A stretch of 64,000 nucleotides of DNA from RGIG4079 sp045637505 (GCA_045637505.1 JAZTZO010000041.1:1-64000), one strand, 5' to 3'; positions 15,315 through 25,162 are shown, counted from the first letter of the stretch. The notes: generated by a model not told the origin, from the letters alone. A program made the numbers and translations.

Positions 15315-17336
15315 TTATTTTACTCTTGCAAGGATGAGTGCTGAAGTTGGAGCAACTGTCATTTTGCCACCTTTAGTAGTGCCCATGCCGTCGGCTTTGA
15401 GTTTGCCATCTTGTGCGACAATAATCCATTCTCCTTTTTTGATTTTCACCTCTTGAGCTTCGTTTGAGCCGTTGAATACGAGCTTGATTTCTTTCCAAGA
15501 GTCGCCGTTTGCGTTGTCTTTGATAGAGTAAGAGATGAGGTTTTCACCTTTTACATTATCAAATACGATGTGTTTAGCAATCGCTTTGGCTGTAGTCATA
15601 CGGAATGCTGGGTGAGCTTTGCGAAGTTTGGTTAATTCGCAGTAATAGTTGAATTGCTCTGCATTTTTGTTTTTCAAAGACCAATCGATAGCGTTAACCG
15701 AGTCGGGGCGGTTATATGTATTATGAATGCCTTTTTTGTTGCGGAACACTTCTTCGCCGGCAAACATGAATGGAGTGCCTTGTGAAGTGAATACGATAGT
15801 TTGAGCGAGGCGAGCTGCACGCATTTTTTCTTCTTCGCTTGCACCTTTCATTGATACATTTAGCTTGTCGGTGAGGCTATAGTCGTCGTGGCAAGATACA
15901 TAGTTGATGATTTGAGTAGGTGCAGTAGCGTAAGCAAATTTAGAGTTGTTGCCTTTTGAGTAGTCAACTTGTGGGTGTGCTGTTGAAGCAACAATACCGA
16001 TTTTGACTGTTTCTTTGTTGCCAGGAGCGTTTGTTGCAAAACCTCTGTTTTCGCCATTGCTATAGTGACCTTTAACTGCATCACGGAGATCGTCGCTAAA
16101 TACTGCGATGCCTTCCATTTTTGCAACATTTTCTTTTAATGCACGACGCTCAACGGGTAGAGGAGAGTCGCCACATGTCCAACCTTCACCATAAACGAAA
16201 ATGCGAGGATTAACTTCTTTGAGCGTTTTTGCAACTTTATTCATTGTTTCGGTGTCGTGGATAGCCATGAGGTCGAAACGGAAACCATCGATGTGGTATT
16301 CTTCAGCCCAATATTTTACTGAATTTACGATGTAATTGCGCATTTGTTCGCGTTCAGAGGCTGTTTCGTTGCCACAACCCGATGCATCACTATATGTGCC
16401 ATCTTGGCGATAACGATAGTAGTAGTGAGGTGCTGTCAATGAGAAGTTAGAATCATCATTGTTTGCAGTGTGGTTATAAACAACATCCATGATAACCCCG
16501 ATGCCAGCATCGTGAAGAGCTTTAATCATTTGCTTCATTTCAAGGATGCGAGTAGCAGGGTTTGAAGGGTTGGTTGAATAAGAGCCTTCAGGCGCGTTGT
16601 AGTTGTATGGGTCATAACCCCAGTTGTATTTGTTAGAAGGTAGTTGGCTTTCATCTACGCTGTTGTAGTCGTAAGATGGAAGAATGTGAATGTGAGTGAT
16701 GCCCAATTCTTTCAAGTGGTCGATACCAGTTTTGTCGCCAAGAAGTGAGCGAGTGCCTTGCTCGGTAAGAGCGAGGAATTTACCTTTGTTTACGATACCT
16801 GATGATGGGTGAATTGAGAAGTCGCGATGGTGCATTTCGTAGATAATAACATCGGCAATGCTTCCAATTTCGGGACCTTTATCATTTTCCCAACCAGTAG
16901 GATTGGTTGTTGCAAAGTCAATAATAGCAGCGCGGCGTCCATTTGTGCCTACGGCTTTTGCCCACACACCAGGAGTTTCATCGAGCCATTTGCCTTCAAA
17001 TTTGATGCGGAATGTATAGAATTTGCCATAAAGTTTTTCGGGTACGGATACTCTCCATGTGCCGTTATCGCTTTTCTTCATTTCGAGAGTGGCTGTTGAA
17101 GGGGTGTTGCAATCGGTGTTGTATAGCAACACTTGAGCTGCTTCGGCTTGAGGTGACCACAATGTGAAATGTGTACCTTGGTTGTCAACTTTGAGTTCAA
17201 GATCGTCACCATTGTAGGTGGGTAGTGAAGTATAAACAGTTTCCATATTGGGTTGAGTGGCATGAGCCGTTACTCCACATAGCAATGCTGCCGAAATCAT
17301 TGTTCCGGTGCAAAGTTTAATGAGGTTAATTTTCAT
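15315..17336 (-). CDS. pulA: Type I pullulanase (GH13)
   Basis: Pullulanase cleaves alpha-1,6 branch links in pullulan, starch and glycogen. Residues 1-26 form a signal peptide (ending AHA), so it acts outside the cytoplasm. An N-terminal CBM48-like domain (about 50-130) precedes the GH13 barrel. The type I marker YNWGYDP is at 237-243. Conserved regions are DVVYNHT (284-290), GFRFDLMA with nucleophile Asp355, YGEGW with acid Glu384, and an HD pair near 486. There is no sorting domain. It follows a tiny sorting-domain protein by 38 bases and lies divergent to the glycogen synthase gene. Confidence 0.93.
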   Translation of the reverse strand: MKINLIKLCTGTMISAALLCGVTAHATQPNMETVYTSLPTYNGDDLELKVDNQGTHFTLWSPQAEAAQVLLYNTDCNTPSTATLEMKKSDNGTWRVSVPEKLYGKFYTFRIKFEGKWLDETPGVWAKAVGTNGRRAAIIDFATTNPTGWENDKGPEIGSIADVIIYEMHHRDFSIHPSSGIVNKGKFLALTEQGTRSLLGDKTGIDHLKELGITHIHILPSYDYNSVDESQLPSNKYNWGYDPYNYNAPEGSYSTNPSNPATRILEMKQMIKALHDAGIGVIMDVVYNHTANNDDSNFSLTAPHYYYRYRQDGTYSDASGCGNETASEREQMRNYIVNSVKYWAEEYHIDGFRFDLMAIHDTETMNKVAKTLKEVNPRIFVYGEGWTCGDSPLPVERRALKENVAKMEGIAVFSDDLRDAVKGHYSNGENRGFATNAPGNKETVKIGIVASTAHPQVDYSKGNNSKFAYATAPTQIINYVSCHDDYSLTDKLNVSMKGASEEEKMRAARLAQTIVFTSQGTPFMFAGEEVFRNKKGIHNTYNRPDSVNAIDWSLKNKNAEQFNYYCELTKLRKAHPAFRMTTAKAIAKHIVFDNVKGENLISYSIKDNANGDSWKEIKLVFNGSNEAQEVKIKKGEWIIVAQDGKLKADGMGTTKGGKMTVAPTSALILARVK

Positions 17337-17374
17337 TTAATGATTATTGTTTAAGTATGATTATAATGTTCTTC

Positions 17375-17686
17375 TTATTTTACAATCACGGTTTTAGACC
17401 AGTGGTTGCATTTTACAATGTAATAACCACGAGGCAACTCAATGGTGGTAGAACCTTGAGAGATTGTGATGTTTTTGATTGCTTGCCCGGTAATAGAGAA
17501 AATTTGGAAACAAATAGGCTCTTCGCTATTTGCAGTTAAGGTTATGGCTCCTGAAGATGCTCTTACTGAAGCCTGATTACCGATGGTAGAGCTTGTGGCT
17601 TGTGATGGGAAGGCATAAACTGCCGATGAACTGAAGCCCATCAAGCATATAAATAAAGCTACCGATATGTTTCTTAGTTTCTTCAT
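17375..17686 (-). CDS. Small secreted protein made mostly of a T9SS-type C-terminal domain
   Basis: A start at MKKLRNIS (17686) gives 103 residues with a signal peptide ending near VYA (residue 25). A longer frame to 17758 overlaps the predicted promoter and lacks a signal. After about 20 Ser/Thr-rich residues the rest resembles a type A sorting domain: FQIFSITGQ, an LPRGYYIVK strand and a KTVIVK end. No catalytic or binding domain is left. It is first in a probable two-gene unit with pullulanase, which itself lacks such a domain. Whether it helps anchor or display pullulanase is unknown. Confidence 0.7.
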   Translation of the reverse strand: MKKLRNISVALFICLMGFSSSAVYAFPSQATSSTIGNQASVRASSGAITLTANSEEPICFQIFSITGQAIKNITISQGSTTIELPRGYYIVKCNHWSKTVIVK

Positions 17687-17715
17687 GTTTTTATGGTCTA
17701 TACCTTTTAATGTTA

Positions 17716-17747
17716 CAAAGTAAGATATTATAATTGTAACTTCCAAA
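17716..17747 (-). promoter_or_regulatory. Probable promoter of the sorting-domain protein-pullulanase unit
   Basis: On the minus strand TTTG (17747-17744), 20 bases and TTACTTTG (17723-17716) match the consensus except for one base of the TA pair. Confidence 0.45.
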
Positions 17748-17902
17748 TATTTCAACAAGAATTAATGTGTATTATTGAATAATTATTGAAATTTAAGAAA
17801 GTGTATGGTGGATGTAGCCGTAAATGGAAGTATTGTTGATAAGTTTTGACATGAGTGTAAACATAGTATTAAAGCGCGGTTTTGAGGAAATGGTGGTGAT
17901 TG

Positions 17903-17914
17903 TTAAACGTTTAA
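17903..17914. promoter_or_regulatory. LacI-type palindromic operator candidate
   Basis: TTAAACGTTTAA is a perfect 12-base palindrome with the central CG and AAACGTTT core typical of LacI/GalR-family operators. It lies about 14 bases upstream of the -33 box of glgA, in the divergent region shared with the pullulanase unit. No LacI-family gene is in the window. Confidence 0.4.
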
Positions 17915-17927
17915 TGCCATTGATATA

Positions 17928-17957
17928 GTTGTAAATCGATTTTTTTTAGTATCTTTG
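17928..17957 (+). promoter_or_regulatory. Promoter of the glycogen synthase gene
   Basis: GTTG (17928-17931), 18 bases and TATCTTTG (17950-17957) fit the Bacteroidetes consensus with one weak position. The predicted leader is about 24 bases. Confidence 0.6.
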
Positions 17958-17985
17958 CACTTTCAAATTTTGAAAATCTACAATT

Positions 17986-19626
17986 ATGAAAGAAGCAACG
18001 GTAAAGATTGACCTATTGTTTGAAACAAGTTGGGAGGTTTGTAACAAGATTGGCGGTATATATACCGTATTATCAACAAAAGCAAAAACATTACAAAAAT
18101 TATATAAAGATAAAACGATTTTTGTTGGTCCCGATGTGTGGAGTGACGAAAATCCATCTCCCTATTTTGTAGAGTCAAAGACTCTATTAAAACAATGGAA
18201 GTCACAAGCGCAATTGCCCGAAGGTGTTACTGTGAGAGTAGGCCGTTGGGATATTCCTGGAAAACCTATCGTGGTATTGGTGAAATTTGACGCTATGTAT
18301 GCAGTAAAGGATTCATTCTATGGCGATATGTGGAATCGTTATGGAGTTGATTCGCTTCATGCCTATGGCGATTATGATGAAGCTTGTGCGTTTTCGCATG
18401 CCGCAGGTGTGGTAATCAAAAGCATCTGCGACTTTGAGGGGATTGAAGGAAAAAATGTGATAGCTCATTTTGATGAATGGACTACAGGCATGGGATTGCT
18501 TTATGTTAAAAGCTATCTCCCTTCGGTAAAAACAATGTTTACTACTCACGCCACAAGTATTGGACGCAGTATATGCGGAAATAACAAGCCATTATATGAT
18601 TATCTTAAAGGATATAATGGAGACCAAATGGCTGGAGAACTTAATATGCAGTCAAAGCATTCGCTTGAAAAGGCTGCGGCACACAATGCCGACTGCTTTA
18701 CTACTGTGAGCGAAATCACTGCTATTGAGTGCGAACAATTACTCGACATACGCCCTCAGGTTGTAACTCCTAATGGCTTTGAACAAAACTTTGTTCCATC
18801 AAAGACAAAATTTGCAGCGGCTCGTGAAGAAGCTCGTAAAAATCTTTTGAATGTGGCATCTTCATTAGTGGGATATCAAATGAGTGATGATACATTTATT
18901 GTAGCGACTTCGGGTCGATGTGAATATCGTAATAAAGGTATTGATTTGTTCCTTGACTCGGTTGCTCGATTGGGCGATATTGACCCTGAGCGTGATATAT
19001 TGGCATATGTGATGGTACCAGCATGGGCTAAAGAGCCTCGTGCCGATCTCCAAAAAGCATTGTCACTTAAACGCAAAAAGCGTCTTGAAGACCCTACGAT
19101 TACTCATTGGTTGAATAATCCTAATGAAGATCCTATTATAAACCGTATTCATGGTATAGGCTTTGCAAACGATAGAAATAGTCGTGTGACAGTGATTTAT
19201 GTACCATGTTATTTGAACGGAACTGATGGCGTATTTAATCAAAGCTATTACGACCTCTTGATAGGTATGGATGCAACAGTATTCCCTTCATATTATGAAC
19301 CATGGGGCTATACACCACTCGAAAGTGTAGCATTTGGAGTGCCCACAGTTACAACTACTTTGTCGGGCTTTGGTCAATGGATTCTCTCATCGTTCAAAAA
19401 CGACTTTGACGATTGTGGAGTAAATGTTATTGCGCGTGGCGACTTTAACTATGGCGAAGTGGTTGAAAACATTGCTCAATCATTGAAGTATTTGGTTGAT
19501 TGTGGTGCAACAGCATCATCAGCAATCAGCAAAGCAGCAATGAAAACAGCTTCGGCTGCTGCTTGGGATAATTTTATTGAATATTATCTTGAAGCGTTTG
19601 AAATAGCATTGGATAACAAAGCATAG
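17986..19626 (+). CDS. GT3-type glycogen synthase
   Basis: The enzyme extends alpha-1,4-glucan chains from a nucleotide sugar in the cytoplasm. The N-terminus (FETSWEVCNKIGGIYTVLSTKA) carries the GT3 (eukaryotic-like) glycogen synthase donor-site KIGGIY motif rather than the KTGGL of bacterial GT5 GlgA. Further signs are HFDEW...TTHATSIGR, VTPNGF, and the C-terminal FPSYYEPWGYTPLES acidic motif. The length of 546 is shorter than animal enzymes, as usual in Bacteroidetes. The phosphorylase gene follows after 54 bases, so synthesis and breakdown of the polymer are probably cotranscribed. Confidence 0.9.
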   Translation: MKEATVKIDLLFETSWEVCNKIGGIYTVLSTKAKTLQKLYKDKTIFVGPDVWSDENPSPYFVESKTLLKQWKSQAQLPEGVTVRVGRWDIPGKPIVVLVKFDAMYAVKDSFYGDMWNRYGVDSLHAYGDYDEACAFSHAAGVVIKSICDFEGIEGKNVIAHFDEWTTGMGLLYVKSYLPSVKTMFTTHATSIGRSICGNNKPLYDYLKGYNGDQMAGELNMQSKHSLEKAAAHNADCFTTVSEITAIECEQLLDIRPQVVTPNGFEQNFVPSKTKFAAAREEARKNLLNVASSLVGYQMSDDTFIVATSGRCEYRNKGIDLFLDSVARLGDIDPERDILAYVMVPAWAKEPRADLQKALSLKRKKRLEDPTITHWLNNPNEDPIINRIHGIGFANDRNSRVTVIYVPCYLNGTDGVFNQSYYDLLIGMDATVFPSYYEPWGYTPLESVAFGVPTVTTTLSGFGQWILSSFKNDFDDCGVNVIARGDFNYGEVVENIAQSLKYLVDCGATASSAISKAAMKTASAAAWDNFIEYYLEAFEIALDNKA

Positions 19627-19680
19627 AGGATTGGATTATATTAATATATAGAAAATAACATTTAATTAATTTATAAATTT

Positions 19681-22239
19681 ATGAAATTACCAGTAAGCAA
19701 CACTAATGCACCCGCTTGGCGTGACATTACTGTTAACTCTGAATTGCCTTCTGAGCTTAAACCCTTGGAAGAGTTGTCAAAAAACCTTTGGTGGGTATGG
19801 AATAGTGAAGCAAAATCACTTTTCCGTGCATTGAATCGTGACTTGTGGCGTGCTACAGGCGAAAACCCTGTAATGTTGTTACAACAACTATCGTCTGATC
19901 GCATTCAAGAAATCATCAATGACAAAGAAATGATGGCTACAATTAAGAAAGTGTATGCCGATTTCAAAGAGTATATGAAGAAACCAATGCGCAAAGATGT
20001 TCCTTCTATTTCTTACTTCTCAATGGAGTATGGTCTTTGCAACTGCTTGAAGATTTATTCAGGTGGTCTTGGCGTATTGGCTGGTGACTATATCAAAGAG
20101 GCTTCAGATAGCTGTATTGATATGACTGCAGTTGGTTTCCTCTATCGTCATGGTTATTTTACTCAAAGCCTCTCGGTTGATGGTCAACAAATTGCTAATT
20201 ATGAACCTCAAAACTTCAACCAACTTCCTATCGAACAAGTTTGCGATAAAAACGGCAAACCAGTAATTCTTGAAGTTCCATATCCTGGCCGTATCATTTA
20301 CTCACACATTTGGCGTGTAAATGTAGGTCGCATGAAGTTGTATCTACTCGATACTGACTTCGATATGAATAGCGAATTTGACCGTCCTATCACTCACCAA
20401 CTTTATGGTGGTGACTGGGAAAACCGCATCAAACAAGAATATCTTCTCGGTATCGGTGGTGTGTTGATGTTGAAGAAACTTGGTATCAAAACTCAACTTT
20501 ATCACTGTAACGAAGGTCACGCAGCACTTTTGAATCTTCAACGTCTTGTTGACTATGTTCAAGAAGAACACCTTGACTTCAATGTAGCACTTGAAATGGT
20601 GCGTGCATCTTCTCTTTATACTGTTCACACTCCAGTACCTGCTGGTCACGACTACTTCGATGAAGGTCTCTTCGGCAAATATATGGGTGAATATCCAGCA
20701 AAACTTGGTATCAGCTGGAACGACCTCATCAACATGGGTCGCGAAAATCCAAATACCAATGAGCGCTTCTCAATGAGTGTATTTGCTCTTAATACTTGTC
20801 AAGAAGCTAACGGTGTGAGCTGGTTGCATGGTGAAGTGTCAAAGAAAATGTTTGCCGGCATTTGGAAAGGTTATAGCTGGGAAGAATCACATGTTGGTTA
20901 TGTAACTAACGGTGTCCACATGCCTACATGGGCAGCATCGGAATGGAAAGAATTCTATACTGAAAAACTCGGTGCTCAAGTATTTGAAGATCAAAGCAAT
21001 CCTGAAGCATGGAAAGGTATCTTCAAGGTTAAAGATGAAGAAATTTGGAACATGCGCATGACTTTGAAGAACAAGTTTATCAACTTCGTAAAACGCGACT
21101 TCAAAGAAAAATGGTTGGCTAACCAAGGTGATCCTCAAGCAGTAATGAGCATTGTAGAAAAGATTAATCCTAACGCTCTTATCATTGGTTTTGCTCGTCG
21201 TTTTGCTACTTACAAACGAGCACACCTATTGTTTACTGACCTTGATCGTCTTGCTAAAATCGTAAACAACGATCAATTCCCTGTTCAATTCGTATTCTCA
21301 GGTAAGGCTCACCCTGCCGATGGCGCTGGTCAAGGTCTTATCAAACGCATCATGGAAATCTCTCGTATGCCTCAATTCCTTGGTAAGATTATCTTCCTTG
21401 AAGACTACAACATGATTGTGGCAAAACGATTGGTTACTGGTGTTGATATCTGGTTGAATACACCTACTCGTCCTCTTGAAGCATCGGGTACATCGGGCGA
21501 AAAAGCTGAAATGAATGGTGTACTTAACTTCTCAGTTCTTGATGGATGGTGGTATGAAGGCTATCGTTTCAACGAAAAAGCTGGTTGGGCATTGACAGAC
21601 AAGCGTACTTATACCGACCAAGCTCAACAAGATAAACTTGATGCTGCTACTATCTACTCAATGCTTGAAAACGAAATCATTCCATTGTATTTCGCTAAAA
21701 ACTCAAAAGGTTACTCACCAGAATGGATTCAATACATCAAGGGTTCTATCGGTGACATCGCTCCTAACTTCACAATGAAACGCATGATTGATGATTATAT
21801 CGATCGTTTCTACAACAAGGAAGCTGCTCGCACTGCTCGTCTTGAAGCTAACGAATATGCTCTTGCTAAAGAAATCGTTGCTTGGAAAGAAAAAGTAGCT
21901 GCTGCATGGGATGGTATCAAAGTATTTGACATCATCACTGAAGATAGCGGTAACAACACCGTAACTGGTCAACCTTATAGCGTGAAGATTATTGTAGATA
22001 CTAATGGTTTGGGTAAAGACCTCGCTATTGAAAATGTAATCTATAAATCAGAAAACGGCGAAGATAAACTTTACAATAAGATTGATTTTGAAATTGTTAA
22101 GGAAGAAGGTAATGTTCTTACTTACGAACTTAAAAGCAATCTCACTGATGCTGGTGTATTCCGTTTTGCATATCGTATGTACCCTAAAAATGCAGAACTC
22201 CCACACCGTCAAGACTTCGCATTCACTCGTTGGATCTAA
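19681..22239 (+). CDS. glgP: Alpha-glucan phosphorylase (GT35)
   Basis: This PLP enzyme releases glucose-1-phosphate from glycogen or maltodextrin. An N-terminal DUF3417-type segment (about 15-120) precedes the GT35 core. Landmarks are YFSMEYGL, HCNEGHAALL, FARRFATYKRAHL and the C-terminal EASGTSGEKAEMNG. It belongs to the short actinobacterial/Bacteroidetes class that lacks the E. coli GlgP layout. The 852-residue gene uses GGT, CGT, AAC and ATC codons heavily, unlike the preceding synthase, suggesting high expression. A 12-bp hairpin lies 25 bases after the stop. Confidence 0.93.
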   Translation: MKLPVSNTNAPAWRDITVNSELPSELKPLEELSKNLWWVWNSEAKSLFRALNRDLWRATGENPVMLLQQLSSDRIQEIINDKEMMATIKKVYADFKEYMKKPMRKDVPSISYFSMEYGLCNCLKIYSGGLGVLAGDYIKEASDSCIDMTAVGFLYRHGYFTQSLSVDGQQIANYEPQNFNQLPIEQVCDKNGKPVILEVPYPGRIIYSHIWRVNVGRMKLYLLDTDFDMNSEFDRPITHQLYGGDWENRIKQEYLLGIGGVLMLKKLGIKTQLYHCNEGHAALLNLQRLVDYVQEEHLDFNVALEMVRASSLYTVHTPVPAGHDYFDEGLFGKYMGEYPAKLGISWNDLINMGRENPNTNERFSMSVFALNTCQEANGVSWLHGEVSKKMFAGIWKGYSWEESHVGYVTNGVHMPTWAASEWKEFYTEKLGAQVFEDQSNPEAWKGIFKVKDEEIWNMRMTLKNKFINFVKRDFKEKWLANQGDPQAVMSIVEKINPNALIIGFARRFATYKRAHLLFTDLDRLAKIVNNDQFPVQFVFSGKAHPADGAGQGLIKRIMEISRMPQFLGKIIFLEDYNMIVAKRLVTGVDIWLNTPTRPLEASGTSGEKAEMNGVLNFSVLDGWWYEGYRFNEKAGWALTDKRTYTDQAQQDKLDAATIYSMLENEIIPLYFAKNSKGYSPEWIQYIKGSIGDIAPNFTMKRMIDDYIDRFYNKEAARTARLEANEYALAKEIVAWKEKVAAAWDGIKVFDIITEDSGNNTVTGQPYSVKIIVDTNGLGKDLAIENVIYKSENGEDKLYNKIDFEIVKEEGNVLTYELKSNLTDAGVFRFAYRMYPKNAELPHRQDFAFTRWI

Positions 22240-22264
22240 TAAGATACAACATATACAATTAGTT

Positions 22265-22294
22265 ACAAAGGGTTGCTATATGGCAGCCCTTTGT
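22265..22294 (+). terminator. Hairpin between glgP and the MATE gene
   Basis: Positions 22265-22276 pair with 22283-22294 (12 bp with one G-T pair, six-base loop). The T-tract is weak, so it may be a 3' stabiliser or partial terminator before the MATE gene 13 bases later. Confidence 0.55.
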
Positions 22295-22307
22295 TGAATT
22301 TATAAAT

Positions 22308-23651
22308 ATGTCAAAACAATTAAATCTCATAGAGGGTAATATACTCGGCGCTTTGACCCGTTTTTCATTGCCTATTATATTTGCTCTTTTCCTTCAGGCG
22401 CTATATGGAGGAATTGACTTGTTGATTGTGGGCCAATTTGCCACAACGCCCGAGGTGTCGGGGGTTGCAACTGGTAGCATGTTGATGCACACAATAACTA
22501 TGGTTATCACTGCGTTGGCAATGGGGATTACTATATTGGTGGGGCGTAGGATAGGGGAGCGCAATCCCGAGGAGGCTGGGCGAACAATAGGTGTGGGCAT
22601 TTATTTGTTCCTTTTGTTAGGTGGGATAATGAGTGTCGTGGCATTATGCTGTTCCGATTGGTTGTCGGCTATTATGCGTGCACCTTCTGAAGCTTTTACC
22701 CAAACATCTAATTACATTGCAATATGTGGAGGTGGGTCGTTGTTTATCGTTGCATATAATGTATTAGGGAGTATTTTTAGAGGGTTAGGAGATTCTCGCA
22801 CTCCGTTAATTACAGTTGCTATTGCATGTGTGTTGAACATAATTGGCGATTTGATTTTTGTTGCAGTATTCGACATGGGAGCAAGTGGGGCGGCATTGGC
22901 AACCATTCTTTCTCAAGCGCTGAGTGTCGTAATCTCTTTTGTCTATATTCGTAAAATAAAGTTGCCATTTAATTTTAAATTAAGTTATATCAAGCACGAT
23001 ACGGCTATAATAAGCCGATTGATGCACCTAGGGTTGCCTCTTGCATTGCAAGAATTGCTTGTTGGAATTTCATTCTTAATTATTCAGGTGATAGTAAATG
23101 ATATAGGTGTAATAGAATCGGCAGGCATAGGTGTTGCCGAAAAATTATGCGTGTTTATTATGTTACTACCATCGGGATATGGCCAAGCTATGGCAGCATT
23201 TGTTGCTCAAAATTATGGAGCGCAACGAATGGATAGGGCAAATAAGGCGTTATTCTATGGTATTATAACCTCTTTGTGTGCGGGCATTATAACTGGTAGT
23301 TTGGCTTTTTTCTATGGAGATATATTGTCGTCGATATTCTCGAGTGATAAGGCGGTAATATTGGCTTCACATAGTTATCTTAAAGCTTATGCTGTTGATT
23401 GTATCTTTACGGCATTCCTATTTTGCTTTTTAGGATATTATAATGGCCGTGGCTCAACATTTTTTGTAATGATACAAGGTGTAATAGGTGCAATAGGTGT
23501 GCGAGTGCCTGCAGCATTCTTAATAAGTCAATTGCCTAATGTTACACTTTTTCAAATAGGATTGGCAACGCCGTTATCCTCTATTGTGCAGATTTTGTTG
23601 TGCATAGGAATGTTTTTCAGGTTGAAAAAGAAACTGAAAGTTGTAAGATAA
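22308..23651 (+). CDS. MATE family efflux transporter
   Basis: The 447-residue protein has about 12 membrane helices and MATE features: GNILGALTRFSLPIIFALFLQALYGGIDLLIVGQF at the start, then TPLITVAIACVLNIIGDLIF, and a second pseudo-repeat half beginning near residue 240. MATE proteins export cationic drugs or metabolites with Na+ or H+. The substrate is unknown. It may be read through from glgP, but no functional link is apparent. Confidence 0.93.
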   Translation: MSKQLNLIEGNILGALTRFSLPIIFALFLQALYGGIDLLIVGQFATTPEVSGVATGSMLMHTITMVITALAMGITILVGRRIGERNPEEAGRTIGVGIYLFLLLGGIMSVVALCCSDWLSAIMRAPSEAFTQTSNYIAICGGGSLFIVAYNVLGSIFRGLGDSRTPLITVAIACVLNIIGDLIFVAVFDMGASGAALATILSQALSVVISFVYIRKIKLPFNFKLSYIKHDTAIISRLMHLGLPLALQELLVGISFLIIQVIVNDIGVIESAGIGVAEKLCVFIMLLPSGYGQAMAAFVAQNYGAQRMDRANKALFYGIITSLCAGIITGSLAFFYGDILSSIFSSDKAVILASHSYLKAYAVDCIFTAFLFCFLGYYNGRGSTFFVMIQGVIGAIGVRVPAAFLISQLPNVTLFQIGLATPLSSIVQILLCIGMFFRLKKKLKVVR

Positions 23652-23657
23652 AACAAC

Positions 23658-23694
23658 AATAATAGCGATAGACATTGCGCCTATCGCTATTATT
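23658..23694. terminator. Bidirectional terminator
   Basis: AATAATAGCGATAG (23658-23671) pairs exactly with CTATCGCTATTATT (23681-23694) between the convergent MATE and porin genes. Confidence 0.85.
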
Positions 23695-23714
23695 TATACT
23701 TGTTGATATTTTTT

Positions 23715-25133
23715 TTAGAATGAATAGCTTAATCCTATTGCAGGAATAAATGCTTTAATGTCGTATTTAGCATTGAAAGTTTTCTCTACGCCGCCAAAAG
23801 GAGCAACTGCTTGACCAGCTGCCGCTGCCGCAAGATCGGGAGTCATGCCATACCCAAGAGCTGTTTGGTAGGCCGTTTGATATACTTGTGCAGCGAGAAG
23901 GTCGGTGTAAGAGCATGAACCTTCACGAGCAAATCCTTCAACATAGGTAAACGCAAGGTCAATAGAAAGATTTTTGATAGGACGATATGAAAGACCTACG
24001 CTTGGCAGTAGTCGAGTCATACTTGGAGTTTCGGGGTTTAGGAAGTTGTCTTTAACCGGCGATTGATCAATAACAACACCTGCGCGTAAGTCGAGTTGTT
24101 TTATGAGGTTATATTCAGCACCAAGACGGAATGTCCACGCATCGCTATAATTTTTAGCGAGTGTTTGGTCAAATTGTGAACCAAGTTCATCGCCGAGGAA
24201 ATCTATTTTAAGATTATCATAAACACCCCAACCATTTAATTGAGCATCAAATGCTAATTTGAGTTTTTTGATGGGTTTGTATGTTACTCCAAAGGTCAAT
24301 TGAGAAACAGCAGGAAGTTCGGCAGAGAATTTAGCTCCATCAAGATTTGCAATAGCAGAGAGTTGTGATTTTGCAAGGTCGTTGGCATAAGCAACAGTTG
24401 CATCACCCGCTTCAACTTTCATACCCATTTTAGATTTATAGCTAGCTCCAATTGTGAATTTATCATTAATGTCCCACATGGCACCAACATTAAATCCAAA
24501 AGCAACCTTTGCCGAACCTTTTAGATTTATAGAGGCTGGTGTAGTCCCATTAAGATAATATTCGGCAGGGACTCCATTCATTGCTAATACTTTGTCAAAA
24601 GAGTCAGCGATAATAAGCCCTTTATTGAGGTCAACACTGCCCCATGCAACCATTAACCCTGCACCAACTGATAGGTTAGGAAGGATTTTGTAGGCTACAG
24701 TAGGTTGAATGTTGAATACTTGAAGTGTGGTTGATTGGCTAAGGGTTGCACCAGGCCAGTCGTTGCCCCAATTAATACCACTACCAAAAGGAGTGTTAAC
24801 CGTAACACCCACTTTGAGGTTGTCTAAAATAGAAAATGCAGCGCTAACTTGGAATGGGGTGCTTACATCATTGTCGGTAGTGTAGGTATTCCCATTGTGG
24901 GCTGCAGTTGCTTCTGAAAAAATTCCAGTGATACCAGCCGAGAAATCGGCTTTAGTGTCCATAAATGCCATCCCAGCAGGATTGAAAAGCATGCTTTCAG
25001 CACCTAATTTTTGGGCAACACCTGTGTGTGCCATACCTTCTTGTTTAACACTCAATGTGTTTACTTGATAACCTTCGCCCATCATCATCAACGATGTTGT
25101 AAATGCGAGGGTTGAAAAAATGATTTTCTTCAT
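23715..25133 (-). CDS. OmpP1/FadL-family outer-membrane transporter
   Basis: The 472-residue protein has a signal peptide and the family pattern: GYQVNTLSVKQEGMAHTG at the mature N-terminus, LFNPAGMAF, then alternating beta strands of a 14-strand barrel ending in aromatic YSF. FadL proteins move hydrophobic molecules such as long-chain fatty acids across the outer membrane. An Ala/Gly-rich loop lies near residues 425-450. It is monocistronic, with its own promoter. Confidence 0.9.
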   Translation of the reverse strand: MKKIIFSTLAFTTSLMMMGEGYQVNTLSVKQEGMAHTGVAQKLGAESMLFNPAGMAFMDTKADFSAGITGIFSEATAAHNGNTYTTDNDVSTPFQVSAAFSILDNLKVGVTVNTPFGSGINWGNDWPGATLSQSTTLQVFNIQPTVAYKILPNLSVGAGLMVAWGSVDLNKGLIIADSFDKVLAMNGVPAEYYLNGTTPASINLKGSAKVAFGFNVGAMWDINDKFTIGASYKSKMGMKVEAGDATVAYANDLAKSQLSAIANLDGAKFSAELPAVSQLTFGVTYKPIKKLKLAFDAQLNGWGVYDNLKIDFLGDELGSQFDQTLAKNYSDAWTFRLGAEYNLIKQLDLRAGVVIDQSPVKDNFLNPETPSMTRLLPSVGLSYRPIKNLSIDLAFTYVEGFAREGSCSYTDLLAAQVYQTAYQTALGYGMTPDLAAAAAGQAVAPFGGVEKTFNAKYDIKAFIPAIGLSYSF

Positions 25134-25162
25134 AATGCGAAATTTATTGTTCTAAAACTCCG

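Noticed and set aside
15315..17336. Pullulanase as a lipoprotein because of LLCG near residue 20.
   Set aside because: The residue before Cys is Leu, not a small residue, and a normal signal cleavage site (AHA) follows.
17687..17758. A 24-residue extension of the small sorting-domain protein.
   Set aside because: It would remove the signal peptide from the N-terminus and runs through the predicted promoter.
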